The notes beneath the pieces are model-generated. The model saw only the letters and a program-made list of their open reading frames with translations. It was not told where the DNA came from and did no database searches. A DNA stretch of 64,000 nt from Synechococcus sp. CC9902 (GTDB lineage: Bacteria > Cyanobacteriota > Cyanobacteriia > PCC-6307 > Cyanobiaceae): assembly GCF_000012505.1 (NCBI RefSeq), contig NC_007513.1, positions 62,001-126,000 of the forward strand, given 5' to 3'. A program made the position numbers and the translations under genes. Shown in pieces: positions 36,606 to 46,031 of the stretch (positions within the stretch are counted from its first letter, which is position 1; each line of letters begins with the position of its first letter).

Positions 36606-37657
36606 AGTAGATTCTCCAATTTTTTCAAATCAATTCTATTATTTACGTCGGATTCAATTATTTTGTAATCCAATGAACAATGTTTCGCTAAAGCAAATTC
36701 ATGCAGTGGACAATATTCTTTTGTAAAAAGCTCAATCACTGAACCACTTTTCATATAAAGCATATTTACAAATGCTGAACCGTGTACTCCTACGACTTTT
36801 GTGCTTTTTCTAAATACCTCTATTTGTTCGAGTAGACTCATTTCTCCAGGATCAATTACACTATATCCTTTATCAATACATAGTAATTTTACTTCTTCGA
36901 TATTATCAATTGTACGATTATTCTTTGCATTTCCTCGTTTAATGAATAACTTTTCTCCGACTTTTCCATTTTGTACTTTTTCTATATTGGACAACCCTGA
37001 TAATCCCAATTGTTGATCTAACGCTGACTTAACAAGTTTTATTACTTCCTTTGAATTACTTATCGGCGATGGCAGAGAGATATTTAGTAATTTTTTGAAT
37101 TTAACCTTTCTATTGCTAAATATAACCTGAGATCTTTTGATTCCGATTAAATCTAGACCGTCCCACTGAAAATTTTTCAATTCCGTATAACCTATCACAT
37201 ATAATCTTAGTTTGCTTATTTTTACTATTCCTAATTTTTTTGCAATTATTAGCTTTGTTAGACAATCAAAAGTCCAGTGCCAGTAATTAAAATGATCCAC
37301 ATGATTCATTAAAATTATATTATGACAATCATCATCAATCTCCATGATTTCCTTATTTGTAATTTCACGAATACACTTCTTATGCTTATTAATCTTTTGA
37401 TTTTTAATTCTGATTCCTCTATTAGGGTATGAGAATCTATTTAATGAACCATCTTTGTTGAAGTAGCCATGCGTATCTTTATCAACAATAACTTCATGTA
37501 TATAGCAACTATATAGTGATGTTGGTTCATATATTAACTCATCTGGTTTGCTTTGGATTATGTTTTTATCTAGGATATATCTTTCCAAGTAAAATTTAAA
37601 ATCTCTTGCCCTACCATTTATATGTATTTGTAGATCCGAAAAATTTCTGTTACTCAT
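36602..37657 (-). CDS. Glycosyltransferase family 61
   Basis: 351 residues. NHVDHFNYWHWTFDCLTKL at about 117-135, then KLFIKRGNAKNNRTI, then EMSLLEQIEVFRKSTKVVGVHGSAFVNMLYM: this is the GT61 (DUF563) signature, in which the H-G-S/A-x-x-x-N-x-x-x-M motif is diagnostic. Related enzymes add xylose, GlcNAc or arabinose. Overlaps the NeuA-HAD gene by 8 bases. Confidence 0.8.
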   Translation of the reverse strand: MSNRNFSDLQIHINGRARDFKFYLERYILDKNIIQSKPDELIYEPTSLYSCYIHEVIVDKDTHGYFNKDGSLNRFSYPNRGIRIKNQKINKHKKCIREITNKEIMEIDDDCHNIILMNHVDHFNYWHWTFDCLTKLIIAKKLGIVKISKLRLYVIGYTELKNFQWDGLDLIGIKRSQVIFSNRKVKFKKLLNISLPSPISNSKEVIKLVKSALDQQLGLSGLSNIEKVQNGKVGEKLFIKRGNAKNNRTIDNIEEVKLLCIDKGYSVIDPGEMSLLEQIEVFRKSTKVVGVHGSAFVNMLYMKSGSVIELFTKEYCPLHEFALAKHCSLDYKIIESDVNNRIDLKKLENLL

Positions 37658-39011
37658 CGATCAAGAGGGTGTCAAGGTCTTTAATGGACTCTAACCATAT
37701 TGACTTTTCCCTAATATTGTCTCTCCCATATCCCCATTCTGCATGTATAAATGCAGTATGTGCTCTCTTAGCGCATTCATGATCGTAATCTGTGTCACCT
37801 ATATAGATTGTCTGCGATGGGTCTACTTTTAAGTTAGTACAACACTCTAATAGAAAGTCTGGTGCTGGTTTTGGTCTAAGTTTATTTTCTTTTTCTGTTG
37901 CAGAAATATAGTCAAAATACTGAATCAAGTTATTCCTTCTAAGTACCTCAATAGTACGTTTTCGTGATTTGGATGTACATATACTTAATCCGAAGCCTGC
38001 ATTTTTTAATCTTTTTAATACCTCTCTTGTGTTATTATAGACTTTAATTTTATATGAATTATTTAGAGATACCTCATTATAAAGTTTATAGATATCATCA
38101 TGCAAATTTTTTTTAATTTCAATTTTTTTCAAAATTTCAAAAAATTCGATTCCTAAATGTGTGAAATATTCTTCGAATGTTTGTTCCAATTCAAATATTC
38201 TCATACACTCCTCCCATGCTATCTTCATCACAATCTTTGAATCTATCAAAACACCATCTAAATCAAAGCATATATGACTAATGCTTTCTTTCAAATTTGA
38301 TTCTGGACTTATTCTTTTGATTAGATCAACAAAGTATTTCGAAGTCAGCTCATTTTCTGTTATATTATTATCATATTGCAACTTTGTCGCTAGCTCAAAG
38401 TCTTCAGGATTGTCAATATCTACTGCTTCTGATATGGGTATCTCTACTTTGAATGCAGGTTCAGTAGTCCTTGTATTACTTTCCAAAAAATCTCTTTTCC
38501 TAAAAACATAAAATCCTGATGTTTCATACAATACTGGTGATATTTTTTGAGTTTGTTCAAGCTTAGAAGGTGTAAAATTGACTGGTTTTCCATCACACCA
38601 CGAATACTTTTGTATTTTATGTACACTATATGCCGATCTATATTCCCCTGAGATTACTGCTTGTAATCCTCTTTCTATTGATTCTGAATGTATCAATGGC
38701 GATGTAGCATGTGTAATTATCACAATATCCGTATCTATTGATTCTATTGCGTATCTAAATAGTTCAGTTGCCTCTATATTATCCCCATCTAGGTACGAAG
38801 GTCTCTGAAGGTACTTGACTGATTTTGGTAAAAAATTTAGTGGGAGACTTGAACTTGCATAACAATAAATGTTATGAATTCCTTCGACTTGTGTTAATGT
38901 TTGAAATATATATGAGCATAGTGGCCTTCCATTAAGATTCAGGAAATTTTTGTTCGGAAGTCTTCTCGAATTAAACTTAATCGGGACAATCGCTGAGATT
39001 TTCTTGTACAT
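37650..39011 (-). CDS. Fusion: CMP-nonulosonate synthetase (NeuA-like) + HAD phosphatase
   Basis: 453 residues from the ATG at 39011 (a longer frame to 39056 would overlap pseB; the short start gives the usual MYKKISAIVPIKFNS). Residues 1-215 are an acylneuraminate cytidylyltransferase with SRRLPNKNF, ATSPL and the AVDIDNPEDFELA end. From about residue 245 a HAD phosphatase follows: CFDLDGVLIDSK (nucleophile and acid Asp), ICTSKSRKRT, RPKPAPD and YIGDTDYDHECA. The fusion would dephosphorylate the 9-phosphate product and activate the acid with CTP. This is strong evidence for a complete nonulosonic acid route. Confidence 0.85.
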   Translation of the reverse strand: MYKKISAIVPIKFNSRRLPNKNFLNLNGRPLCSYIFQTLTQVEGIHNIYCYASSSLPLNFLPKSVKYLQRPSYLDGDNIEATELFRYAIESIDTDIVIITHATSPLIHSESIERGLQAVISGEYRSAYSVHKIQKYSWCDGKPVNFTPSKLEQTQKISPVLYETSGFYVFRKRDFLESNTRTTEPAFKVEIPISEAVDIDNPEDFELATKLQYDNNITENELTSKYFVDLIKRISPESNLKESISHICFDLDGVLIDSKIVMKIAWEECMRIFELEQTFEEYFTHLGIEFFEILKKIEIKKNLHDDIYKLYNEVSLNNSYKIKVYNNTREVLKRLKNAGFGLSICTSKSRKRTIEVLRRNNLIQYFDYISATEKENKLRPKPAPDFLLECCTNLKVDPSQTIYIGDTDYDHECAKRAHTAFIHAEWGYGRDNIREKSIWLESIKDLDTLLIDE

Positions 39012-39030
39012 TATTTCTTTGTCAGTATTT

Positions 39031-40050
39031 TTATATTGGTGTGAAATCATGATCAATATTACTTCTGATTAGGGCTCTTATTTCACTTATATTGAGATAT
39101 TGTTTATTATCTAATGAATTGTATGTAAATCCTTCTTTTACTCTTTCATAAGGCCTATCTTCTTTTTTATATTTTTCAATTACTCCACCTCCAGCAGGCG
39201 TAATTGCATAATATTTACCTAAGTCAAGTGTCGTTGTGCTGTCTGATGTTGTTATCATTTCTTCGTGAATTTTCTCTCCTGGACGTATTCCTATTACTTC
39301 GTGGTTCAACGAAGGTGCAATAGCTTCAGCAACATCAACAATACGATAACTTGGTATCTTAGGCACAAATATTTCCCCACCCATGCTTTGCTTTATTGCC
39401 CAATGTACCATCTCTACGCCTTCCTTTAGCACTATGTTGAACCTGGTCATCCTGGTGTCAGTTATGTTTAGTTTTCCTGAATTTTTGGCTTCTTTTAAAA
39501 AATATGGTATCACCGAACCTCTTGACCCCATTACGTTCCCATATCTTACTACTGAGAATTTTGTATTTTTTCCGCCTCTGACATTGTTTGCTGCGATGAA
39601 TAACTTGTCTGAGCACAGTTTTGTGGCTCCATATAAGTTAATTGGTGCAGCAGCCTTGTCAGTGCTTAGGGCTACAATGTTTGATACTTCAGTATCTAGA
39701 CATGCTTGAATTAAGTTGTTTGCACCAATTATGTTAGTTTTCACAAATTCGAAAGGATTATATTCTGCTGCTGGCACTTGCTTTAATGCTGCTGCATGAA
39801 CTACAGTATCTATCCCTTCTAGTGCTCTTCGTAATCTGTTTTCGTCTCTGACATCTCCCAAAAAAAATCTAATTTGTGGATATTGTTTCTCTGGATAGAT
39901 TTGCTGTAGTTCCCATTGTTTCAGTTCATCTCTACTATAAATGACTAATCTTTCTACATCTTGATATTTTGTTATTGTTTCTTTAATAAAAGCTTTCCCA
40001 AAACTTCCGGTTCCGCCAGTTAAAAGGATTTTTTTCATACCTATGTTCAT
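39031..40050 (-). CDS. pseB: UDP-GlcNAc 4,6-dehydratase (inverting)
   Basis: First enzyme of pseudaminic-type pathways; dehydrates and C5-epimerises UDP-GlcNAc. The 339-residue extended SDR has ILLTGGTGSFGKAF near the start, VIYSRDELKQWELQ, FLGDVRDENRL, VVHAAALKQVPAAEYNPFE, ALSTDKAAAPINLYGATK (catalytic Tyr-Lys) and RYGNVMGSRGSVIPYF, then the family tail RPGEKIHEEMI. A second ATG at 40038 (MKKILLTGG) is an equally likely start. Upstream gene of the minus-strand unit that contains the NeuA-HAD fusion 19 bases downstream. Confidence 0.92.
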   Translation of the reverse strand: MNIGMKKILLTGGTGSFGKAFIKETITKYQDVERLVIYSRDELKQWELQQIYPEKQYPQIRFFLGDVRDENRLRRALEGIDTVVHAAALKQVPAAEYNPFEFVKTNIIGANNLIQACLDTEVSNIVALSTDKAAAPINLYGATKLCSDKLFIAANNVRGGKNTKFSVVRYGNVMGSRGSVIPYFLKEAKNSGKLNITDTRMTRFNIVLKEGVEMVHWAIKQSMGGEIFVPKIPSYRIVDVAEAIAPSLNHEVIGIRPGEKIHEEMITTSDSTTTLDLGKYYAITPAGGGVIEKYKKEDRPYERVKEGFTYNSLDNKQYLNISEIRALIRSNIDHDFTPI

Positions 40051-40107
40051 CTAGTCTTATTCTACATTATTAGTTCTCTTAGGCATGCTTACGGCAATGC
40101 CCACCGC

Positions 40108-40827
40108 TTATTTTATTCTTCTCCAATGGTCTAGCTTGCTATGCCAGAAATCAGGGTATAGCACCAATCCCCTCGATAATATTCCAGTGCAGTATGAAAA
40201 TGAACTTCTTGACAGCACTAATATATTAGACTCGACTAATGTATGAAATGATTTAAGTACATCCTCATTTAGCAAATAGTCTATATTATTATACCCTTGA
40301 AATTGCTTGAAATCCTCTTTGTTCCCTTCACTTACAATGCAAATATTTAATTTTTCACATCCTTTGCTTATATTGTCCAAAATTTTCTTGTAAAACTCGT
40401 TTGGTACATATCTAAACTTTTCTTCTGTCATGTTTTCATTCACATCTCCTCGTCGAATATGAATTGCAACATCATAATTTTTAACACCTGGTTTTTCTGT
40501 GCTGTAATACATTTTTCTTATCTCTTTTATTACTGCTTCAGTATAGTATATTGATGGCCTTTTTGACCACTGTACTTCTTTTATCATATTGTATGAGCTT
40601 AATTCAATGTTATTCGCCTCTTTGTGCCATTCGTCGGATTTTAGTCCAGTAAAAGCATTCATTTTATTTGGACATAATCCGTGTTGTATTTTCGAGAATG
40701 GTGTATGAATGTATTTTATTCCAATATTTCTTGCATATGAAAATCCACTTAAACACGATTGATACTGTGCACCAAATCCATCCTCCTTTCCAGCGATTGT
40801 TAACCCTTTTAATTGCGTTTCTTTCAT
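40108..40827 (-). CDS. Fucosyltransferase-like protein (HxRRGD)
   Basis: 239 residues. VAIHIRRGDVNENM at about 120-133 is the GDP-sugar-binding motif shared by GT11, GT23 and protein O-fucosyltransferases, and LVLSRSSFSYCTGILSRG is the downstream conserved region. Short relative to GT11 enzymes; the N-terminus (DGFGAQYQSCLSGFSYA) replaces the usual GGLGNQ. Lys/Ile/Asn-rich composition. Lies between pseB and ribH on the minus strand. Confidence 0.6.
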   Translation of the reverse strand: MKETQLKGLTIAGKEDGFGAQYQSCLSGFSYARNIGIKYIHTPFSKIQHGLCPNKMNAFTGLKSDEWHKEANNIELSSYNMIKEVQWSKRPSIYYTEAVIKEIRKMYYSTEKPGVKNYDVAIHIRRGDVNENMTEEKFRYVPNEFYKKILDNISKGCEKLNICIVSEGNKEDFKQFQGYNNIDYLLNEDVLKSFHTLVESNILVLSRSSFSYCTGILSRGLVLYPDFWHSKLDHWRRIK

Positions 40828-40872
40828 TCTTTTTTTTAATAACTTAGCATATTTAAGAAGCCTATACTTCTT

Positions 40873-41361
40873 TTATACCTTGCTTATTTTCATGGCATTC
40901 ACTAACGAACCCATTTCTAATGCTTGTAGAGCATAACCCCATCCAAGATTATTTTTAATTCCAGCCCTTTCCAATGCTTGCTGCATTGTATCTGTTGTCA
41001 GCACACCAAATATAATTGGGATTGATGTGTCCCTTGTAACCGACGCAATCCCCTTACTGGCTTCTGAGATTACTACATCAAAATGTGGCGTGTCTCCTCT
41101 GATCACTGCTCCTAGTGTAATAATTACATCGTATTTTTTCGTACGTGCCATCAGTTGAGTAATCAACGGCAGTTCATATGCTCCTGGTACCCAAGCTATA
41201 TCCACTTTATTTTCATTCGTTTCTACATTCACACCATGTCTCTTCAGACAGTCAATACAGCCACTTAGCAGTTTATTTGTTATTAAATCATTAAACCGTG
41301 ATACTACAATACCTATATTCAGGTCTTTACTATTTTCAAAATTTCCTTCGAAGACAGTCAT
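40873..41361 (-). CDS. ribH: 6,7-dimethyl-8-ribityllumazine synthase
   Basis: Penultimate step of riboflavin synthesis, forming an icosahedral or pentameric enzyme. The 162-residue protein has [18 protein letters not shown] at about 16-33, [10 protein letters not shown], the catalytic-loop stretch [14 protein letters not shown] and [18 protein letters not shown] chose the ATG giving [10 protein letters not shown]; an open frame 18 codons longer is not family-like. It is a core gene normally close to psbZ, but here it is embedded in glycan genes and shares their low GC (clearly below the asd-mutS region by eye). It should still be functional: all key residues are present. Confidence 0.93.
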   Translation of the reverse strand: MTVFEGNFENSKDLNIGIVVSRFNDLITNKLLSGCIDCLKRHGVNVETNENKVDIAWVPGAYELPLITQLMARTKKYDVIITLGAVIRGDTPHFDVVISEASKGIASVTRDTSIPIIFGVLTTDTMQQALERAGIKNNLGWGYALQALEMGSLVNAMKISKV

Positions 41362-41561
41362 GATGTTTCGAGCCAGCAACTTTATATATTGTACACCTTT
41401 TGATGCTAGGGTCACCCGTAGTGATTGTTGCTTGTTTTATATTCGTTCTTATTATGCTTTTTAAATACTACTTGTTAGCGTCTTCTCGCCTTTGCTTTCT
41501 TACTGCCATTATCTTTATTGTTATCATTTGTTTAGGGCAATTATGTCTTCTCTATCTGTAT

Positions 41562-42782
41562 TCATGAATGGTTGTCTACTAATCTTTTCAAGTCTTCTTT
41601 CATTGTTTGTATAACATCTTCCCAATTTCCCCTTCTGTTTTGCCTATATAACTTCATATCCTCATACCACTCTGTTTTTTCATTTTCCAATCCCCAACGC
41701 CATTCAGGAACATAGTTCAATGCTAACCACACTTTTGTACCTATCGCTCCTGCTAGATGTACTACGCTGCTGTCCGCACTTATTAATAGGTCACAGTTTT
41801 TTAGTACAGCTCCCGTATCCATGAAGTTGTATGTTTGATCAAATTCCTTTTGTCCTTCGACCATTTTCAGCTTATTATTTTGCTCCAATTGTTCACTACC
41901 ATAACCCTTCTGTATTGATATATATTCTACATTATCGATCTCTGCAAGATTGTTGAGTAGCTTGAATTTCATTGATCTTTCTTTTGTATATAATTTTTTT
42001 TCGAAGTTCGGATTTCCCTGCCAATGTATTGCTACTAATTTGTGCCCCGTTTTTCTTTTTAGAATTTTTTTCCATTTTTCTACGTCTTTCCCATTTATAT
42101 TTATATATCTTTTCCTTTTTAATTTTCTTTTTTCCTCAATAGCCAACATATGTGGCAGACTCATGAGCGGACACCATCTCATATTTTTACTACTCGACGC
42201 TATTGATGATGTTACTTCTCCGATGCTATTAGATTCTCGAAGTAAATGCTTCAATTCTTCTTGGCAAAATAACGTTGTCGAATATCCTTTGTCTTTTAGA
42301 TCTTGTACAAACCTACAGAATTGAAGTGTATCTCCGTAACCTTGTTCTGCCACTATTATTAATTTTTCACATATTCTAGTATCCTTTTCGCCTCTCCATC
42401 GTTCTCCATATAGCTTATTATATTGTTGGGACATTTTTTGAGATCTCCTTAATCTCTCCTCATAAATTTCAAATCCTTCTTTCCATTCTCCAGCCAGCAG
42501 CAAATCTTGTCCGAGATTATTTATTGCATCATCAAACGGTTCTTTGCTTAACTCTATAGCTTTTCTGTACGCTTTTATAGCACTTCTGATTTTTCTTTGC
42601 TGATGTAGTGCTATCCCTAAATTAAACCATGCTATTTTTTCTTCTGGAATATATTTAATGGCCTCTTTGATTATTGTCTCTGCTACATCTGGGTTTTTCT
42701 CTATTTCTTCTGACCCTTTATTTAATAAATTTCTTTTTTGACTATCTTTTATCATTTGCCTAATTGTGATCCCTGCTATCAT
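41562..42782 (-). CDS. TPR protein with GT9-like glycosyltransferase domain
   Basis: 406 residues. Residues 25-130 contain TPR units (AWFNLGIALHQQRKIRSAIKAYRKAIELS). The rest has LIIVAEQGYGDTLQFCRFV at about 143-161, VAIHWQGNPNFEK, and the C-terminal DLLISADSSVVHLAGAIGTKVWLAL, which is the ADP-heptose:LPS transferase-like (GT9) donor-site pattern. Such TPR-GT9 proteins are common near surface-protein genes of marine picocyanobacteria. Lys/Glu/Arg-rich; its plus-strand counterpart at 57210-58949 has the same architecture but a quite different amino-acid composition. Confidence 0.7.
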   Translation of the reverse strand: MIAGITIRQMIKDSQKRNLLNKGSEEIEKNPDVAETIIKEAIKYIPEEKIAWFNLGIALHQQRKIRSAIKAYRKAIELSKEPFDDAINNLGQDLLLAGEWKEGFEIYEERLRRSQKMSQQYNKLYGERWRGEKDTRICEKLIIVAEQGYGDTLQFCRFVQDLKDKGYSTTLFCQEELKHLLRESNSIGEVTSSIASSSKNMRWCPLMSLPHMLAIEEKRKLKRKRYININGKDVEKWKKILKRKTGHKLVAIHWQGNPNFEKKLYTKERSMKFKLLNNLAEIDNVEYISIQKGYGSEQLEQNNKLKMVEGQKEFDQTYNFMDTGAVLKNCDLLISADSSVVHLAGAIGTKVWLALNYVPEWRWGLENEKTEWYEDMKLYRQNRRGNWEDVIQTMKEDLKRLVDNHS

Positions 42783-43023
42783 CGCATTCGATCTAGCTTT
42801 AATTCTGCAATTTAGTTTTTATTTAATTATCTGTTTTTTGTTTATTAATTTTTCCGCTGTTGTGTTGGTTTTTATTTTTACTTCTATTTGGCTTAATTTC
42901 TCTTTTTTTATCCATTTTTTTTGAATGGTATTCTGTTGTGGTTTTCGTATTATTCTTGGTCGTTCATGACCTATAATTTCCGCTTCTTCCTTTTTTTCGT
43001 AATTTCCTCTTTAATTCCGTGTT
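42783..43023. other. Divergent intergenic region, T-rich
   Basis: 241 bases between the minus-strand TPR-GT9 gene and the plus-strand GT4 gene. The plus strand is dominated by T-runs interspersed with single purines. It must contain the promoters of both flanking genes, but I see no consensus -35/-10 pair, operator repeat or terminator-like hairpin that I could defend. Confidence 0.4.
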
Positions 43024-44232
43024 ATGTCTCTAAAGATTCTTGTTATTACTAATCTTTATCCTCCACAGGAATTAGGTGGTTATGGTCGTTGTATTTCTGA
43101 TTTTGTTTCTGGCCTTTTAAAGCTTGGTCATTTTGTCCAGATCCTCTCAGCTGATGCGCCTTATCTCCATAATCATACTTGTTCCACTTTTGGACTTCAT
43201 GGTGAGCCCATTTCCCGTATTTTAGAATTAAAGGGTAGTTATAAATCTGGTGTTTCTTTAATTAAGAATAGATCTACTTGTTCACATATTGACTTCTTTA
43301 ATATAGATTCTCTCCGTAATCATTTAAATTGTGGATGGGATGCTGTTCTTTTGGGCAATATTGATTTAATTGGTACAGAGATTCTGCCTTTTTTATTAAA
43401 ATATCAAATTCCAATTTTGCATCATATAGGTTTTATTGATCCACCTTATCCTGTTACAGAGTTTCCCTTTTCCCCCTTCTATCAAATTCTTCCTGCAAGT
43501 TGCGCTGTTCGAAAAAGTTTGGTCTCAGCTGGATTTCCTGTCTCTTCAGCCCCCGTAATATATCCTGGTGCTAGATGTGACCTTTTTAGACCTGCCTACG
43601 GAAACGTTTCACCTTCTCTACTGTCAGCAATTTCAACTCACAACAGTGGTTTTAGTCTTGGCTCCTTTGAAAACCCCCTTAAGGTGGGTTTTGCAGGTCT
43701 CCTTATGGGGTCTAAGGGTGTTCATACAATAGTTCTTGCACTTCTTCTGCTTTTTAAAAACGGTATATATTTCAATGTTTCTTTCGCAGGCTCTGAATAT
43801 CAAGATTCCTATCGGTCTAGACTCGAAAATCTATTTGTTAATGCAGGTCTTTCTGATTCGTATTCTTTTGTTGGTCAATTAGATCGTCATCAGCTGTCCA
43901 CCTTTTGGAGTCATCATCATGTTGGTATTTTCCCTTCTATTTATCCTGAGGCCTTTGGCATCTCTGCAGTCGAAATTATGGCAAGTGGGGTTGTACTTGT
44001 ATCTTCCTGCGTTGGTGGTTCTGCTGAATTGTTTCAGCCAGGTTTGAATGGTCTACCGTTTACGCCTGATGATCCCGTTTCTTTAGCCAATGCCTTAATG
44101 GGACTAGTTCGTAATCCATCATTTATGTTTTCCTTGGCCTCTTCTGGTTCTGATCGAGCTTTTAGTAGTTTTTCAGTGGACTCGTCCTCTGCACGTATTG
44201 CTTCTCTGATCTACAATTTTAACATCAACTAG
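43024..44232 (+). CDS. Glycosyltransferase family 4
   Basis: 402-residue retaining GT-B enzyme. Starts ILVITNLYPPQELGGYGR, a classic GT4 opening with the glycine loop. The C-terminal half has VGFAGLLMGSKGVH, SFVGQLDRHQLSTFW and then PSIYPEAFGISAVEIMASG, the E-x7-E donor-site motif, followed by GSAELF and NGLPF. Cytoplasmic sugar transfer to a carrier lipid or protein is expected. Ser/Leu/Phe-rich, as are all plus-strand proteins of this half. First gene of a plus-strand trio. Confidence 0.85.
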   Translation: MSLKILVITNLYPPQELGGYGRCISDFVSGLLKLGHFVQILSADAPYLHNHTCSTFGLHGEPISRILELKGSYKSGVSLIKNRSTCSHIDFFNIDSLRNHLNCGWDAVLLGNIDLIGTEILPFLLKYQIPILHHIGFIDPPYPVTEFPFSPFYQILPASCAVRKSLVSAGFPVSSAPVIYPGARCDLFRPAYGNVSPSLLSAISTHNSGFSLGSFENPLKVGFAGLLMGSKGVHTIVLALLLLFKNGIYFNVSFAGSEYQDSYRSRLENLFVNAGLSDSYSFVGQLDRHQLSTFWSHHHVGIFPSIYPEAFGISAVEIMASGVVLVSSCVGGSAELFQPGLNGLPFTPDDPVSLANALMGLVRNPSFMFSLASSGSDRAFSSFSVDSSSARIASLIYNFNIN

Positions 44233-44239
44233 TATTTTT

Positions 44240-45097
44240 ATGAATATCCTTATCGCTATTGTTCATTATTGGAATCCTGATGGAGGCGGTAGGCATCAAT
44301 CTTTGCGTTCGGATCCTCAACCTCGCATTGATGCACTTCAACATCAATTAATGAATATTCTTCGAATTGGATCTAATCAGTCTGTTTTACATCTAGCGGA
44401 CCGAGCAGTTTACCGTGCTAATGATTCATACCGAAATAACGTAGATATCAAAATTATTACTGATGGTACACATCATGTGCTGGATTATCTCGATCCTAGT
44501 TTTATGCATGCTTTTGAGGAAATACCAACTACACCATCTAACCCAAAGTTTTTAGGATTTGAAGTTCACAAAGTTCTTGCCGACCATCTTAACTCAAATT
44601 ATGATTTATATTGTTATCTAGAGGATGACTTATTGATTCACGATCCAACCTTTTTTTCTAAGATTGCGTGGTTTAGTGGTTTCATGGGTTATCACTCCAT
44701 TCTTTTGCCTCAAAGATTTGAATTCTCACCGTTGCCCCACGCTGTTGATCGTTTTTATATAGATGGTCCTTTGCCAGAAGATGAACTTCGAAAACTAGTC
44801 TCCTCCTCTCCGGTTCGTCTTGTCCAGTCTCTAGGCTTTAATATTCCCTTTGCTCCACCAGATAATCCTCATGCCGGATGCTTTTTTCTTTCACACCAGC
44901 AGTTGTCCTATTGGGTATCTCAAGACTATTGGTTAGATCATGATGTCAGTTTTATATCGCCCCTTGAAAGTGCTGCAACACTAGGCATAGCAAAGTGTTT
45001 TAGTATTTTTAAACCCTGTTTTTCTCATGCCTCCTGGCTCGAAATTCAACATCATGGAACCGTTTTTCATGAGTTAATCGGTGATAGTTTTGCCTAA
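44240..45097 (+). CDS. Putative GT-A glycosyltransferase
   Basis: 285 residues, family not recognised. IAIVHYWNPDGGGRHQSL opens the chain, and CYLEDDLLIHDPTFFSKIAWF at about 130-150 contains an acidic LEDDLLIH motif like the metal-binding DxD of GT-A enzymes; an HAGCFFLSHQQL segment follows where GT25/GT31-like proteins have their acceptor loop. Seven bases after the GT4 stop; overlaps the exostosin-like gene by 17 bases. A transferase role is inferred from motif and context. Confidence 0.5.
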   Translation: MNILIAIVHYWNPDGGGRHQSLRSDPQPRIDALQHQLMNILRIGSNQSVLHLADRAVYRANDSYRNNVDIKIITDGTHHVLDYLDPSFMHAFEEIPTTPSNPKFLGFEVHKVLADHLNSNYDLYCYLEDDLLIHDPTFFSKIAWFSGFMGYHSILLPQRFEFSPLPHAVDRFYIDGPLPEDELRKLVSSSPVRLVQSLGFNIPFAPPDNPHAGCFFLSHQQLSYWVSQDYWLDHDVSFISPLESAATLGIAKCFSIFKPCFSHASWLEIQHHGTVFHELIGDSFA

Positions 45098-46031
45098 TTC
45101 CTCTCTTCAGCTTCTTTGGGGTTGTAACCCAGCTCTACAGTTCGAGAAAGCTTGGTTGCTTCACTTGCTTCGACACAATGTAAGCAGTCAGCTCGAGTGT
45201 TGGAGTCAACCTTCTCAGATTTTACTTCGCAATAAGTCCCTCTTTCCTGTACTTGTTGAGTCTGGTCTCTTGCGATTACATCGTACTCCTAGTGCTTCTG
45301 CTCTTGCCGCAGAGCAATCCAGCAGGATCTTTAGGATTAGTGCTCTTAAAGAATATGGTGAATTTGGTGTCATACACCTCTCTGACGAGGAAGGTTTGGA
45401 TGCACTTACTTGGTATCATCTATGTCCTCATGGCACATCTATATGGCGTAATTTTACCCACCACTACTTTTCTGCTTCTAGTTATATCCATTCCTTTCCT
45501 ATCGGACCACGTGATATTTTTCTATCTTCCGAATCTCCCTTGTTAAATAGTTCACTTTCTTCTACTAGACCTTATCCATGGACTTTTATGGGTACTCTTT
45601 GGTCATCAGGTTCTAGATGTCTTGCAGCATCTTTGTTCTTGCGTGCTCTTCCAAATGGATTTTTTTTCTCAGCATCATCTTTTAGCTGCGGTTTACCTCT
45701 TGATAAGTACCGAGATTATCTCTCTCACAGCGTTTTTTCACTTTGTCCTGATGGTGATCGTCATTTTGACACATTTCGTCTTTGGGAAAGTTTATCAACC
45801 GGCACTATTCCTTTAGTTATAGATAATCGTCATTCTCTTTCACTTATTTTTCCAGATGGACATCCCATCCCGACTTTCTCGTCTTGGAAGGATGCACTTT
45901 TTTTTGCTTCTTCTTATCTTGCTCGTCCCACGGCTCTTAATGCTCTTCAGTTTTCTATCTCATCCTGGTGGACTTCATCTCAACATACCCTTAGTCGTTC
46001 CCTGTCGTCATCTTTTTCTTTTAAGAGTTAA
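45081..46031 (+). CDS. Exostosin-like glycosyltransferase (GT47-type)
   Basis: 316 residues. The diagnostic block is KYRDYLSHSVFSLCPDGD, then RHFDTFRLWESLSTGTIPLVI at about 225-255: the C-terminal exostosin motif with the conserved glutamate after the R-x-x-E/W pattern. The N-terminal part is unassigned. GTG start inside the preceding gene, so coupled. Extremely Ser-rich near the end (SLSSSFSFKS). Its 3' end overlaps the convergent minus-strand gene by 11 bases. Confidence 0.65.
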   Translation: MIVLPNSSLQLLWGCNPALQFEKAWLLHLLRHNVSSQLECWSQPSQILLRNKSLFPVLVESGLLRLHRTPSASALAAEQSSRIFRISALKEYGEFGVIHLSDEEGLDALTWYHLCPHGTSIWRNFTHHYFSASSYIHSFPIGPRDIFLSSESPLLNSSLSSTRPYPWTFMGTLWSSGSRCLAASLFLRALPNGFFFSASSFSCGLPLDKYRDYLSHSVFSLCPDGDRHFDTFRLWESLSTGTIPLVIDNRHSLSLIFPDGHPIPTFSSWKDALFFASSYLARPTALNALQFSISSWWTSSQHTLSRSLSSSFSFKS

